A stretch of DNA of 56,359 nucleotides from contig CAIQKM010000153.1 of the NCBI GenBank assembly GCA_903872345.1, forward strand, positions 1 through 56,359, written 5' to 3'. The notes beneath the pieces are model-generated. The model searched no databases. It was not told the DNA's origin and saw only the letters and a program-made list of their open reading frames with translations. The position numbers and the translations under genes were made by a program. Shown one piece after another: positions 43,629-54,900 of the stretch (position 1 is the stretch's first letter; every line of letters begins with the position of its first letter). Source of the stretch: an uncultured Verrucomicrobia subdivision 3 bacterium. GTDB lineage: Bacteria > Verrucomicrobiota > Verrucomicrobiia > Limisphaerales > UBA11358.

Positions 43629-46600
43629 ATGAAACCCAATCCTCCCTGTATGAGCAACCTATCTGTGAAACCAATTCATCTGCCCGGTGCCGGCTGTTTA
43701 TCTGCCGCGCGACCTCACCTTTTCGCCCGGCTGGCGCTGATTCTCGGGTTCGCCGCTCTGGCCCCGGCAACCGTTCCGGCCGCCCCCGTCACTTGGAGCC
43801 CGGCGGTCACCGCCACTGCCGATACTGATGTCTATTCCAACGGCGTCTCGCTTTATGCCTATTGCGGTACGGCCACGACGAATAACGGCGTCATATTCAC
43901 GGCGGTCAACAGTGGCACGACCTGGGGCAGTGTAACGCTAACCGGTTTGGGTAGTTACTATCAAAACACCTTTGGGTTTGCCGGTGCGCCGTACAGTGGC
44001 TTGTCCACCTCCTATTCAAATATCCTTTCAGGTGCCGCCGCTGGTGGTACCGCCGCCGGCAGTGCGACCTTGAATGGCCTGACGCCGGGTCATGACTACG
44101 CCGTCCAGATCTGGGCAGATGACAGCCGTAATAACAGCGGCGTTTACACCCGGAATGAGACCTTGACCAGCACCAACGGCAACTCGGTTACAGTGGCTTT
44201 TAACGCCGCCCAGGCCGCCGGTGGCGTGGGTCAGTATGCGGTGGGCTATTTCGTTGCGGATAGTACGAGTCAATTTATCAAAATGACCCCGGCCGGCGGC
44301 TCCAGCGCATCGGTTCAGGTCAACGCCATCAACGTGCGTGATCTGGGCCTTTCGACCAAGACTTGGGTGGGCGCCACGAGCACCTCCTGGGGCGCGGCGG
44401 GCAACTGGAATCCCAGCATCACACCTCTCCCGGGCGACTCCCTTATTTTCAACAATACGTCCACCGCCAATCTGGCCACCGTGCTGGATACCAGCTATAC
44501 CATCGGGTCGCTGACCTTGAGCAATACCGCCGCGCCCGTAACCATCGGTCCCTTGGGCAGTGATGGCTATATTCTGACCAGTATCGCTGGAATCAACCTT
44601 GTGGGTGCCAATCAGAATTTGACGATTAACGATCCGGTTGCGCTTTCTGCCGGCCAAACGTGGAATGTGGCCACCAGCGGCAGCGCTGTGGCGGTCAATG
44701 GCGGCATTTCCGGCAGTGCGGCGCTGACCATCACCGGTGCCGGATCGGTCGTGTTGGGATCAAGTGCCACCTACACCGGCAATACGGTCGTCAGCGGTGG
44801 TAACTTCACCGTGAACAGCGGCGGTTCCATTTCCAGCTACACCGCCAATATCAGCGTGACGAACAGCGGCAGCCTCATCAATTCCAACTCCATTACAAGT
44901 GCCAGTCTCAGTGTGGCGACCGGCAGCAGTCTGGCCGATTACGGTTCGATCAATGTCGCCAATACCAGCGTATCCGGTGGCAGCCTGGCTGAATATGGAA
45001 CCCTCAATAGCCCTGGCATCAGCGTGGCGAGCGGCGGCGGCATTGCCGTTGCCGGTACCCTGAACACCACCAATATCAATTTGGCGGCCGGCAGCACCCT
45101 GGCGTTGATCGGGTCTGGTTATATTACCGGCGGCGCCACCCTTACCCTGGCCGGCGGCGCGACAATGAATGCCTCCGCAGCTTCCGCCAGCTACTCGTTT
45201 TCCAGCGACAATTTGATTAACAGTTCGGCGGGCGTGGTGTTCAATGGCGCCAGCGATTGCAGCTCGGCCACGCTGTCGATGCTTTATGATGGCGTGAATC
45301 CGCCCTTTATCCAGACGAACGGCACGTTGACGATCTCTTCCGGCACAACGATTACGGTCAACAACACCAACTCGGTGCTGTTGGTTGGCAGTTACACGCT
45401 CATTGCCGCGGCCACGGCGGGCAATGTCGGTTCGGTGACCGGCTCTTTGCCGACCGTCGCCGTCACGGGCAACGGCGCGGTTGGCCCGGTTTCTCTGGCC
45501 ATTGACACCGCGGGCGACCTGCAATTGGTGGTGGGCAGTCCCGATATTTGGACCGGTGCAAGTGATAATACTTGGGAGAATGGTGGCAACTGGACCGGTG
45601 GGAATGTCGGCGGCCCCGCCGCCAATCCGCTGGATCCGGTGTTGTTCAATAACTTGTCCGCGGCCAACCTGAACACCACGATGTCCAGTAGCATTGTCGT
45701 AAATCAATTGACGGTGCTCAATCCCCCGGCGGCAGTCAGCATCGGTGGCAGCGGCACGTTGGAAATTGGCCAGGGAGGCATCAGCATGCAACTCGCCAGC
45801 CAAAACTTGACCATCAGCGCGGCGTTGCAGGTGCCCAATAACGCGAGTTGGAATATTGCCACGAATCGCACGCTGAACATCAATGGCGGGGTCTCCGGCG
45901 GCGGCGGGCCGAACATTGTGGGCGCGGGCACGGTAAATTTGAACAGTGCCTCGACCGTTTCCGCTACGACGACCGTGTCCGGCGGGAGCACTTTGAATTT
46001 GGGCGCGCCCAATGTGCTGTCCGTTTACTCCGATACGACGGTGAACGGGTTGATGAATTTGCAAGGCAACTCGCAGGCGATGGGCGGCTTGACCGGCAGC
46101 GGTGTCGTGGATAACACGAGCGCCAGCGCGGTCATTTTGACCAATGGCGTCAACAACGACAGCACCGTCTTCAACGGCGCCATTAAGAACAGCGGGGGCG
46201 GGGCCCTGGCTCTGCAGGTGAACGGGGGAAATTTGACCTTGAATTCCTCAAATAATACCTACAGTGGCGGTACCACGTTTAACGCGGGAACCTACCTTTG
46301 GTTCCCCGCTGCCACGGCAACGTATGGCACCGGGCCGGTGACCTTCAATCCGGGATCGGGCACTTATACTTACGGTTGCACATTCACGAATGCAGTGACC
46401 TTGAACGGGGCTTATTTGCACCTCGGCGGCGACCAAAACAACCAAATCTGGTCCGGTCCGGTCACCATCACGGGCACGCTCGAAATGGCCGGCGATAATA
46501 AAGGCTGCTCGATTTTCTTGATGGGCCCGATCAACTTCGGCACGGGTGGCCTCACGGTGAATAATCACGGAAATGAAGGGCCACAAATGGGCTACCAAGT

Positions 46601-49600
46601 TTCCAACTATGGTGATTGCCTGTCCAATACTATTAGTGGTTCGGGCGGTATTACCTATAACTTGACCGGAGGGAACTCGCGCTTGACGTTGCAAGGTGCT
46701 AACAATTACAGCGGCGACACCGTCGTGAATGGCACTGGCAACGCCAAACTGAGTGTTTGGGGCAGCAGCAACCCCTTCAGCAGCGGGCATGTGACCTTGA
46801 ACGCGGGCGCGATCATTGAAGCGGCGCCCGGCAATGGTACGGTCACCAATGCGCTGACCTTGAATGGCGGCATCCTGCAATCCGAACCCCAGTATAATAA
46901 CTACAACACCCTGACGTGGACCGGGCCGATTACCATGACGGCTGATTCCGCCCTGGTTCAAAGTGCGACTGGTGCGCTCAACAGCAATCAGTCTTCCGGC
47001 GTGAATGTCAATGGCCCGATTAATATCGGCGGCTTTACGCTGACTTGTTCTTCCCCCGTAGCTGTTTATGGTGGCAACACCATCAATGGCTCCATCAGTG
47101 GATCGGGCAACATCCAAGTCACCAACAACGTTCTCCAATTGAATGGCTTGAACACCTTTACCGGCACCTTCCGCGCACTGTCCGGAACCTTGGGCGTGGG
47201 CAATATTTATGCGCTGCAAAACGCCACGCTGGACATGAACGCGGCGGACGCCGGCGCAGTCAGCATTGGTGCCAACGCCATCATTGGCGCCCTCCAGGGC
47301 ACCCGTAATATGTCGCTGGGAGCCGGTACGGTCTCCATCGGAAATAACAATGCCAGCACTGCTTACAGTGGCATCCTGACCGGCAACTCCTTGATCAAGA
47401 TTGGCACGGGTACTTTGACCCTGTCATCCAACGCCTATACCGGTAATACCACGGTCAGCGCCGGCACACTGTCCATCGCCCAGACCAACTTGGCTTACAG
47501 TTCCACGGTAGCGGTGGCTGGTGGGGCCGCTTTGAACCTGAACTACGTCGGGACGAACATCGTCTCGGCACTGGTGCTCAACGGTGTCACCAAGCCCAAC
47601 GGGATTTATACCAGCAGCAATTCGGGTGGTTTGCTTACCGGCACCGGTGCCATCCAGGTAGGCGTGACGCCGCTGGTTTGGACGGGTGGCACCAGCACGG
47701 AGTGGAGCCTCAACGTCCTCGCCAGTCCGAAAAACTGGAGCAGCAACAGCGTGGCGATGGACTTCGTCGCCGGCAACGCAGTGTTGTTTGACGATACGCT
47801 CAAGAGCAATAACACGGTGAACATTTCAGTGGCGAATGTCTCGCCCATCGGCGTGACCTTTAACAATATCAACACCAACTACACCATTGGTGGTAATTTT
47901 GGCATCGCCGGGACGGCCGCAATCTTCAAGAACGGTGCCGGCTCGGTTACCCTCAATACGACCAATACCTATACCGGTAACACGATCATCAATAGCAATC
48001 GCCTGACGATTGGTGGTGCCGGCAAACTCGGCAACGGCACCTATGCCGGGGGCATCTACCTTAACGCGGGCGCGACTTTGGAATATAGCAGCAGCGCCGG
48101 CCAGACCTTTTCCGGCCCGATCACCGGCGCCGGCGGGCTGCTCAAGGACGGTCCCATCAAGAGCGACCTGACGCTGTCCGGCACCTTGAATACCTACACC
48201 GGCCAAACCGTCATTACCAACGGCCGTGTGTTTGTGACAGCAGCGGGCAACATCGGCGGTGGCACCACCATCGTGCAAACCAACCAAGGCCAGCTTTATG
48301 TCAACGGGAACGCGAACTATAGCAATCCGCTGAACATCAGCTCCTCCGGCTATTCGGAAGGTGACGCCAACAACAACTTTGACGGCGCCGTCCGCGTTGA
48401 TACCAGCGCGACGCTGTCCGGGCCGGTCACACTGTCCGGCAACGCCCGCTTTGCGAACTATGCGGCTTCGGGAGTTACCATCACCATCAGTGGTCAGATC
48501 AGCGGCAACTACAGCCTTGATTTTTACGGCATGAATAACGGCGCCAATTCCCGGACGTTCCTGCTCTCCAACCCGGGGAACAACTTCACCGGCAACGCCA
48601 ACATATTCTGCAATGACTATTCCACCGCTCGCACGGGAGCCTCGACCACCCTGCAACTCGGTGCCTCGGGCGTGATCCCCAGCGGCAACGGCTTCGGCAA
48701 TGTGGTCTTCAATGGGGCGGACGCCAACCATTTGACCATCCTGGAGCTGAACGGCTTCAATCAAACCCTCAACGGGGTGAGCAACGTCAACGCGGCGGGA
48801 GCGATCATTCGCAACACCGGCACCGGAGCCTCCACTCTGACCATCGGCGCTGGCAACACCAACAGCACGTTCAGCGGCGTCATCACGGACGGCGGTGCCG
48901 GGAGCGGCAAAACGCTGGGCATTACCAAAATCGGCACTGGCAAGACGTCGCTTACGGGCCTTAATTCTTACAACGGTAACACCACGGTTTCTGCCGGCAC
49001 TCTGGCCATTGGCCAGGCTACCCTGCCGTTTGGCGCCACGGTGATGGTGGCTGGCGGGGCCGTGTTGGAATTGGATTATCCGGGGGTGAACCTGGTTTCT
49101 ACGCTCGTGCTCAACGGTGTTACCCAGGCTCCGGGCACTTACAACAGCGGCAACGCGGGCGGCTTGATTACGGGCGTGGGCAGCATCCTTGTGGGATCGC
49201 GCACGACCTGGTCGGGCGCTTTCAGCAGCGAGTGGAGTATCAACACCCTCACCAGCCCGAAAAACTGGCTGCTCAGCGGCAGCGCTTCGGACTACGCCAA
49301 CGGCAACGGGGTGCTGTTTGACGATACCCTTACCGGCAGCAGCCTGGTGAACCTCTCGGTGGCCAATGTTACGCCGTCCATTGTGACGTTCAACAACAGC
49401 AAGACCAACTACACGCTGCAAGGCACTGCTGGCATTGCCGGCTCAACCTCGCTCACCAAGAATGGCACCGCCACGGTGGCGATCCTCAACGCCAACTCTT
49501 ATACCGGCGGTACATTCGTCAGCGCCGGCGTCCTGGAGGCGGACAACAATTCCGCCTTGGGAACCGGATCGGTGACGATGATCGGTGGCGCGTTGAGCAA

Positions 49601-51770
49601 CAACGTCAGCGCCACGCTGGCCAACCCCGTTAATTTGGGGGCCGCCGCCACCATTGGCGTGCGCAGCGGGCAGGCGCTCACCTTGAACGGTGCCGTCACC
49701 AATTCCGGCGGCATGAGCATTGTGGGCGGCGGCACGGTGGTGTACGCCGGTACGAATACCTACACCGGCGGCACCGTGATTAACGGCGGCTCCACCTTGA
49801 AATTCACCGGGCCGGCATCCTCCTCCTTCCCGGCTGCCGGTGCGATTTACGTCAACAACTCCGGGGCCACCGGAACCATTGATCTGGGCGGTTCCAACCA
49901 GACCTCCACTGCCTATGTGAGTTTTCCGTATAACTCCACCACGACGCTCACCAACGGAACGCTCACCGACTACGCGGCGGCCACGGGGGTTCCCAGTGGC
50001 AACGAAGACTACAACTTCATGGGCACCATCAATGTCGCCTCCAACGCGAATTACATCAGCAATAAGCGGTTCGTTATCGGTTACCATTATAACGCCTTCA
50101 CCACCACGATTAATGGCACGGGCACAAACGGCTCGCTGACCTGGGGTGGTGACAATAACGCCAATGAAAACTATGTCGGGGTCGCCGCCGGCGACGCTGC
50201 CACGCTGAATATCAACGGCGGGACGGTGAACTTCAATAACGCGAGCACAGGCACGGGCAACGGCTACCTGAACGTCGGCGCCAACTCCGCCACCTCCAAA
50301 GGAACCATCAACATCAACGTCGGCAACTTTAATGTCGGCACCTGGATGAAACTGGGCGGCACCTACAACACCATCACCGGCCAGTCCGGCACCGCGATAC
50401 TCGCGGTCACCAACGGGACGGTGGCGATTGGCGGCGGTTCGGACACGGCTTATAACGGCGTGCTGTTCATGGACGGCGGCAACGGCGACAGCACCGCGAA
50501 CACGGGCGTGTCAACGTTGACCTTGAGCAATGCGACCCTCACGGTCGCGCAGATCCAAGCCGGCAACAACGGCACGAAGACCATCAACCTCAATGGCGGC
50601 ACCCTCAATGCCGGCCTGGGTGCGTCCAACCTGTTCTTGAGCGCGGCCACGAGCTTGACGGTCAACGTTCAGAACGGCGGTGTGACCATCAACTCGGGCA
50701 CGAATAACATCAACATCCTGGCGGCGCTGGTGGCGAACGGCGCCGGCGGATTGACCAAGACCGGCGCGGGCACTTTGACGTTGTCCGGCGCGAACACCTA
50801 CACCGGCGGTACGGTCGTCAGCGGCGGTACGCTGCTCATCACCAATGCCAGCATCAGCACCGGCACGGGAGCGATCAATATCAACGCCGGCGGCACACTC
50901 GGTGGCACGGGCACGATTGCGGGCGTGGTCACCAATAATGCCGGCGGCATCCTCGCGCCGGGCGTGGCTGGCAGCGGCTCCTTCGGCCTGACCAACAAGC
51001 TGGTATTGCTGGCCGGTTCCACCAACACCTTTGCCGTGAACGGCAGCACGCCGGCGAACACCAGTGTCACGGTCGGCTCCTCTGTGACTTACGGCGGGGT
51101 ATTGAACATCGTTACCAATGGCACCTTCACCATTGGCCAGACCTTTACCCTGTTTAGCGGCCCGGGGGCGGCGAACACCGGCAACTTTGCGAGCATCGCG
51201 GGCAGTCCGGGTGCGGGCAAGGCCTTTAGCTTTACCAACGGCGTGTTGAGCGTCGTGGCCGGCGGTCCGATCCTCACGAGCGTCACCCCCGGTGCGGTTG
51301 CCGGCTCGAGCTACAGCGTGACGCTGGGTCTGACTGGCAGCGGCTTCACCGGCGCCACGGCGGTATTGTTGACCAACGTGTCGGCGGCGGCGGGAGCCAG
51401 CTATGTGCCGACAGTAAACAGCGACACGAGCATCTCGGTCGGCTTCGTTCCGGGCACGGCGGCGACCACGTGGAGTGCCACGGTGGTGAACGGTACACCC
51501 TCGGCGCCGGTGGCCTTTACGGTCACCGTGCCGGCGAAGGTGACCATCAACACGGGCAACCTGAACTCGGCGGGGGCCGGGAAGCTGGTCTTGAGCGGCA
51601 CTGGCGGTGTGGCTGGCAACAGCTACGCGGTGGTGAGCGCCACGAACCTGAATCCGCCGGTGGTCTGGACGCCGGTGGTCACGAACAAGTTCACTGTCGG
51701 TGGCAACTTCGGTTACACCAATACGGTGAACCCGGGCACGCCCAGCTTGTTCTTGGGGATCCAGCAATAA
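43629..51770 (+). CDS. Giant exported PATR (autotransporter-associated beta-strand repeat) protein
   Basis: A 2713-residue secreted, Gly/Ser/Thr/Asn-rich protein. It has a signal peptide of about 52 residues (hydrophobic LALILGFAALAP), then an N-terminal module (about 53-240) shared with the next gene. Repeating units follow that begin with a Trp at 246, 641, 1351 and 1861. Typical PATR repeats include KTGAGTLTLSGANTYTGGT and KIGTGTLTLSSNAYTGNT; they should form a long beta-helix or solenoid. A TIG/IPT-like Ig domain lies near 2550-2640, and the last 75 residues are a separate beta domain ending LFLGIQQ. There is no outer-membrane barrel and no PEP-CTERM tail, so export and anchoring are unknown. 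Possibly a surface adhesin or polysaccharide-binding scaffold. Upstream are two dyad operator candidates. Confidence 0.9.
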   Translation: MKPNPPCMSNLSVKPIHLPGAGCLSAARPHLFARLALILGFAALAPATVPAAPVTWSPAVTATADTDVYSNGVSLYAYCGTATTNNGVIFTAVNSGTTWGSVTLTGLGSYYQNTFGFAGAPYSGLSTSYSNILSGAAAGGTAAGSATLNGLTPGHDYAVQIWADDSRNNSGVYTRNETLTSTNGNSVTVAFNAAQAAGGVGQYAVGYFVADSTSQFIKMTPAGGSSASVQVNAINVRDLGLSTKTWVGATSTSWGAAGNWNPSITPLPGDSLIFNNTSTANLATVLDTSYTIGSLTLSNTAAPVTIGPLGSDGYILTSIAGINLVGANQNLTINDPVALSAGQTWNVATSGSAVAVNGGISGSAALTITGAGSVVLGSSATYTGNTVVSGGNFTVNSGGSISSYTANISVTNSGSLINSNSITSASLSVATGSSLADYGSINVANTSVSGGSLAEYGTLNSPGISVASGGGIAVAGTLNTTNINLAAGSTLALIGSGYITGGATLTLAGGATMNASAASASYSFSSDNLINSSAGVVFNGASDCSSATLSMLYDGVNPPFIQTNGTLTISSGTTITVNNTNSVLLVGSYTLIAAATAGNVGSVTGSLPTVAVTGNGAVGPVSLAIDTAGDLQLVVGSPDIWTGASDNTWENGGNWTGGNVGGPAANPLDPVLFNNLSAANLNTTMSSSIVVNQLTVLNPPAAVSIGGSGTLEIGQGGISMQLASQNLTISAALQVPNNASWNIATNRTLNINGGVSGGGGPNIVGAGTVNLNSASTVSATTTVSGGSTLNLGAPNVLSVYSDTTVNGLMNLQGNSQAMGGLTGSGVVDNTSASAVILTNGVNNDSTVFNGAIKNSGGGALALQVNGGNLTLNSSNNTYSGGTTFNAGTYLWFPAATATYGTGPVTFNPGSGTYTYGCTFTNAVTLNGAYLHLGGDQNNQIWSGPVTITGTLEMAGDNKGCSIFLMGPINFGTGGLTVNNHGNEGPQMGYQVSNYGDCLSNTISGSGGITYNLTGGNSRLTLQGANNYSGDTVVNGTGNAKLSVWGSSNPFSSGHVTLNAGAIIEAAPGNGTVTNALTLNGGILQSEPQYNNYNTLTWTGPITMTADSALVQSATGALNSNQSSGVNVNGPINIGGFTLTCSSPVAVYGGNTINGSISGSGNIQVTNNVLQLNGLNTFTGTFRALSGTLGVGNIYALQNATLDMNAADAGAVSIGANAIIGALQGTRNMSLGAGTVSIGNNNASTAYSGILTGNSLIKIGTGTLTLSSNAYTGNTTVSAGTLSIAQTNLAYSSTVAVAGGAALNLNYVGTNIVSALVLNGVTKPNGIYTSSNSGGLLTGTGAIQVGVTPLVWTGGTSTEWSLNVLASPKNWSSNSVAMDFVAGNAVLFDDTLKSNNTVNISVANVSPIGVTFNNINTNYTIGGNFGIAGTAAIFKNGAGSVTLNTTNTYTGNTIINSNRLTIGGAGKLGNGTYAGGIYLNAGATLEYSSSAGQTFSGPITGAGGLLKDGPIKSDLTLSGTLNTYTGQTVITNGRVFVTAAGNIGGGTTIVQTNQGQLYVNGNANYSNPLNISSSGYSEGDANNNFDGAVRVDTSATLSGPVTLSGNARFANYAASGVTITISGQISGNYSLDFYGMNNGANSRTFLLSNPGNNFTGNANIFCNDYSTARTGASTTLQLGASGVIPSGNGFGNVVFNGADANHLTILELNGFNQTLNGVSNVNAAGAIIRNTGTGASTLTIGAGNTNSTFSGVITDGGAGSGKTLGITKIGTGKTSLTGLNSYNGNTTVSAGTLAIGQATLPFGATVMVAGGAVLELDYPGVNLVSTLVLNGVTQAPGTYNSGNAGGLITGVGSILVGSRTTWSGAFSSEWSINTLTSPKNWLLSGSASDYANGNGVLFDDTLTGSSLVNLSVANVTPSIVTFNNSKTNYTLQGTAGIAGSTSLTKNGTATVAILNANSYTGGTFVSAGVLEADNNSALGTGSVTMIGGALSNNVSATLANPVNLGAAATIGVRSGQALTLNGAVTNSGGMSIVGGGTVVYAGTNTYTGGTVINGGSTLKFTGPASSSFPAAGAIYVNNSGATGTIDLGGSNQTSTAYVSFPYNSTTTLTNGTLTDYAAATGVPSGNEDYNFMGTINVASNANYISNKRFVIGYHYNAFTTTINGTGTNGSLTWGGDNNANENYVGVAAGDAATLNINGGTVNFNNASTGTGNGYLNVGANSATSKGTININVGNFNVGTWMKLGGTYNTITGQSGTAILAVTNGTVAIGGGSDTAYNGVLFMDGGNGDSTANTGVSTLTLSNATLTVAQIQAGNNGTKTINLNGGTLNAGLGASNLFLSAATSLTVNVQNGGVTINSGTNNINILAALVANGAGGLTKTGAGTLTLSGANTYTGGTVVSGGTLLITNASISTGTGAININAGGTLGGTGTIAGVVTNNAGGILAPGVAGSGSFGLTNKLVLLAGSTNTFAVNGSTPANTSVTVGSSVTYGGVLNIVTNGTFTIGQTFTLFSGPGAANTGNFASIAGSPGAGKAFSFTNGVLSVVAGGPILTSVTPGAVAGSSYSVTLGLTGSGFTGATAVLLTNVSAAAGASYVPTVNSDTSISVGFVPGTAATTWSATVVNGTPSAPVAFTVTVPAKVTINTGNLNSAGAGKLVLSGTGGVAGNSYAVVSATNLNPPVVWTPVVTNKFTVGGNFGYTNTVNPGTPSLFLGIQQ

Positions 51771-51799
51771 CAACTGGTTGCCAAGTTTGGGGTGGTTAC

Positions 51800-51834
51800 G
51801 AGGCCGTCGCAGTTTGGGTTACTGCGGCGGCCTC
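51800..51834 (+). terminator. Hairpin after the giant PATR gene
   Basis: Arms 51800-51813 and 51821-51834 pair at 13 of 14 positions with a 7-nt loop, starting 30 bp past the stop. The stem is GC-rich. It is followed by AATCATTAAATAA rather than a U run, so it is a probable but not classic terminator. Confidence 0.6.
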
Positions 51835-51854
51835 AATCATTAAATAATAGCTAA

Positions 51855-51868
51855 ATAGGCAAAAATGG
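51855..51868 (+). promoter_or_regulatory. Motif shared upstream of both giant genes, copy 2
   Basis: ATAGGCAAAAATGG is identical to 43486-43499 and lies 43 bp upstream of the second giant gene's ATG at 51911, in a 140-bp gap. No dyad operator copy is seen in this gap. Confidence 0.35.
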
Positions 51869-51910
51869 GAGGGTGGTCCGAAAGTTGGGTGCCAGGACAA
51901 AAATATCATT

Positions 51911-54900
51911 ATGCCAGCGCCGGAATTTTCCCGTTACCAAAGCATGACGCTCCCGCCGGGTGAAGCGAAATGGCATCCGCGTCCGTCGTGGCGGCGTGGG
52001 CTGCGTTGGCTGGTGCCGGCGCTGGCGGTTGGTTGCATATTCACGGCGGCAAGCGGGCTTGCCAACGGCATCACTTGGGGCGTGCCGACGCTTATCAGTG
52101 GCAATACCGATGTCACCAACTCGGGCACCGCACTTTATGCTTATGCCGGCGGCTCCGTGACGGTTAACGGCGTGTCTTTCGCGGCAGCCGGCAATGGCTC
52201 AACGTGGGGGAATGTCAGCTTCACCAGCTTCGGCGGTTTTAATGCGGTCTTTGGGGCGACGGCCACTCCGTTCGGCGGTTTATCCAGCGCCTATCAAACG
52301 GTTCTCGCCACCGCCGCCTGGGGCAGCGGAACCGCCGGGACGGTGACCTTGAACGGCCTGACTTCCGGACACGCTTACACGGTGCAAATCTGGGTGAACG
52401 ATAGCCGGGGCAGCTATCAATACCGGAATGAAACCGTCACCAGCACCGGCGGCAACACGGTCACCCTCTATTTCGCCCCCAATTCCAACAGCGCCGGGGC
52501 GGTCGGCCAATATGTCGTCGGCACGTTCACGGCGGGCAGTTCCAGCCAGACGTTTTCGGTCAATGGCAACTCGGTGGTCCAAATCAACGCGATCAATGTG
52601 CGCGATAATGGATCGGGTGTTTTTACCGCGCTGGCCTTCACTCCGACGCGGGTCAACCTGGCGAAATATCAGCCGGTCGTCACGGATTCCTCGACCGGTA
52701 CGCAGACGGGACAGTATATCACGGATGGCCTGACGGTTGACTGCGACTATTGGCAGAGCGGTCCCAGCGGCACGCACTGGGCGCAAGTGACGTTTCCGTT
52801 TCCGGTAACGGTGGGCAGTGTGCAGTTGGCCATGGGGCGGGACGCCCTGCCACCGCCGACGGTTTTCTGGCTGCAGTATCTGACCAATTCGGTCTGGGTA
52901 ACTGTGCCTGGCACGACGGTGGTAGCCAACACCAACAAGGAACGCAATCTCGTCTTTGGCACCCCAATCACAGCGTCTGCCTTTCGTTTTTATGATTCGC
53001 TGGATGGCAATATCTACCTTCGGGAAATGGCGCTTTATCCGCCGAATGGCACGAATGGTTATCCGTTTGGGACGGATTTTTCGATCGACCTGGCCCGCAA
53101 ACAGCCGACTTACTCGACGGCCAATACCTATGGCAATTGGCCGTTGCTGGCTTCGGATGGGCGGGTCAACGCGTCTTCGGCGTGGGAGACCACACTGGTG
53201 GGAAGCAATTCACTGCTGGTGAACTTGCAGTTCACCAACAAGCTTGGCAGCGCGCATCTGTATTCCGGGGCGACGGGTGTGCCGCCGTTGACGAGTTTCG
53301 TCCTCCAATACTGGAACGGGAGCGCTTGGGTGAACATTCCCGGCGGGAGCGTGTCGGGCAACACCAATGGGTCGCTGGTCATTCCGTTCAGCACGCCGGT
53401 CACAACCACGGAGGTGCAGTTGATCTTCACCAACAGCGGTACCAGTGCCATCCAGGAGCTGTGTGTGTTTTCGGCGAACAGCGACGGCGGCTATCCGCTG
53501 GGGACGGGAGTGACCACCAATCTGCCGGTAACCGCCAAATATGATACCTACTATGATTCGTATTATTCCCTGAGCAACCCGGCGGCCGGGTTCGTGGTGG
53601 TGGAAAGCAACGGGGTGCCGGTGCTGGGGGCGGCCGGGTCGACGAACTTTACCATGCAGAATTTTGCGGCGCAGTATCAGGTGTTGCTGAACTATGACAA
53701 CGGAACGTATCGCTTGATCAATCGCAACACCGGCCTGTGCCTGGCGGGCGCGCAGTTGACGACTAATGCCGGAGCGGCTTTGGTGGATGAACCTTATGCG
53801 GCCCTGCCGGATCAAGACTGGTTTTTATCTTCCATCGATGGTGTGAATTTTTATTTGATGAACCAGTTTAGCGGCTTGGTGGTCGATACGGCGGGCGGCG
53901 GCGCGACCGCCGGCACTCAATTGGTTCAGAACGTCCTGACCAACAGCATCAGCCAATATTGGCAGATATCCCTCGCCAGGTTGTTTCCCAAGAAAGGCAT
54001 GGGAGGCGGTGGCACCAGACCGGCGGCATACCGGGCAGGCTGGTATTACGATTGGAATCCTGATCTTACGCCAAGCATTCCGTATCCGACGAACCTCGTC
54101 TATTTCCCCACCTTTGAGCAGCCGTGGTATAATCAGGGAAACTCCTTGGCCAATGATTGGTGGAGATACAATACGGGCTGGCGCAAGACCGCCAATGCCC
54201 TTCAGGTGCAGGGTTATGTGGAACCCGATAATACGTCCGCTTACTTTGATCCCACCAACAGCGCCATCGCCTGGATGAGCGTGCAGGTGATGGATGTGCC
54301 GCTGATCGGGCCCGGCTGCGCCAATGTGAATGGCGCGTGGAATCCAATTTTCTTGAACTATGTCACCAACTGGGGCTGCCGGGTGGAATACCTGCCCGGC
54401 CACGAGTATGGCAACCCTGACGGCGGCAGCTCAACCTGCTGGATTCAAGCTCTGCAAACCGCCTACAACACTTTTGGCATTCCCATGACGATGAATGAGT
54501 TTGGCATCGTGGACTGGGGTGGCACCGGCAGTTGGTCCGAGGAGGATAACTATAATTCCATGGTCGAATTTCTCTGGCGCGCGGAACAAACCTCTTGGCT
54601 GCGCAATTATTCATTATTTATTTTTGGGGCGGCAAGTCCCACCAATTTGCCGCCCAATGCATGGACGGCTACAACGCCCGCCCCAACTTCCTATGCGCAG
54701 GATTCCTTCGGCAACTTAACCGCCTTTGGTGAGGCTTATGCGGCTTGGGATGATGATGCGAATCTGGAGACCAATAAGGTTTATTACGTTTACAACGGTG
54801 CTACGCGCAAACGGCTGCAAAATACGCTCGGCGGCACTCCCGGCGCGATTAACATTCGCACCAATGATTACTCGGTGAGATGGACGCTGGTCTCGGCGGG

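Noticed and set aside
43388..43657. 89-codon minus-strand frame in the control region
   Set aside because: It overlaps the operators and the start of the giant gene, has no domain or signal, and would be the only gene there.
43629..51770. Classical autotransporter
   Set aside because: The PATR repeats are present, but the C-terminus has no 12-strand barrel pattern and no terminal aromatic residue.
44028..51773. Several long minus-strand frames opposite the giant PATR gene
   Set aside because: They are mirror frames of a low-complexity Gly/Thr/Asn-rich gene and show Ala/Arg/Gly/Val bias without any domain.
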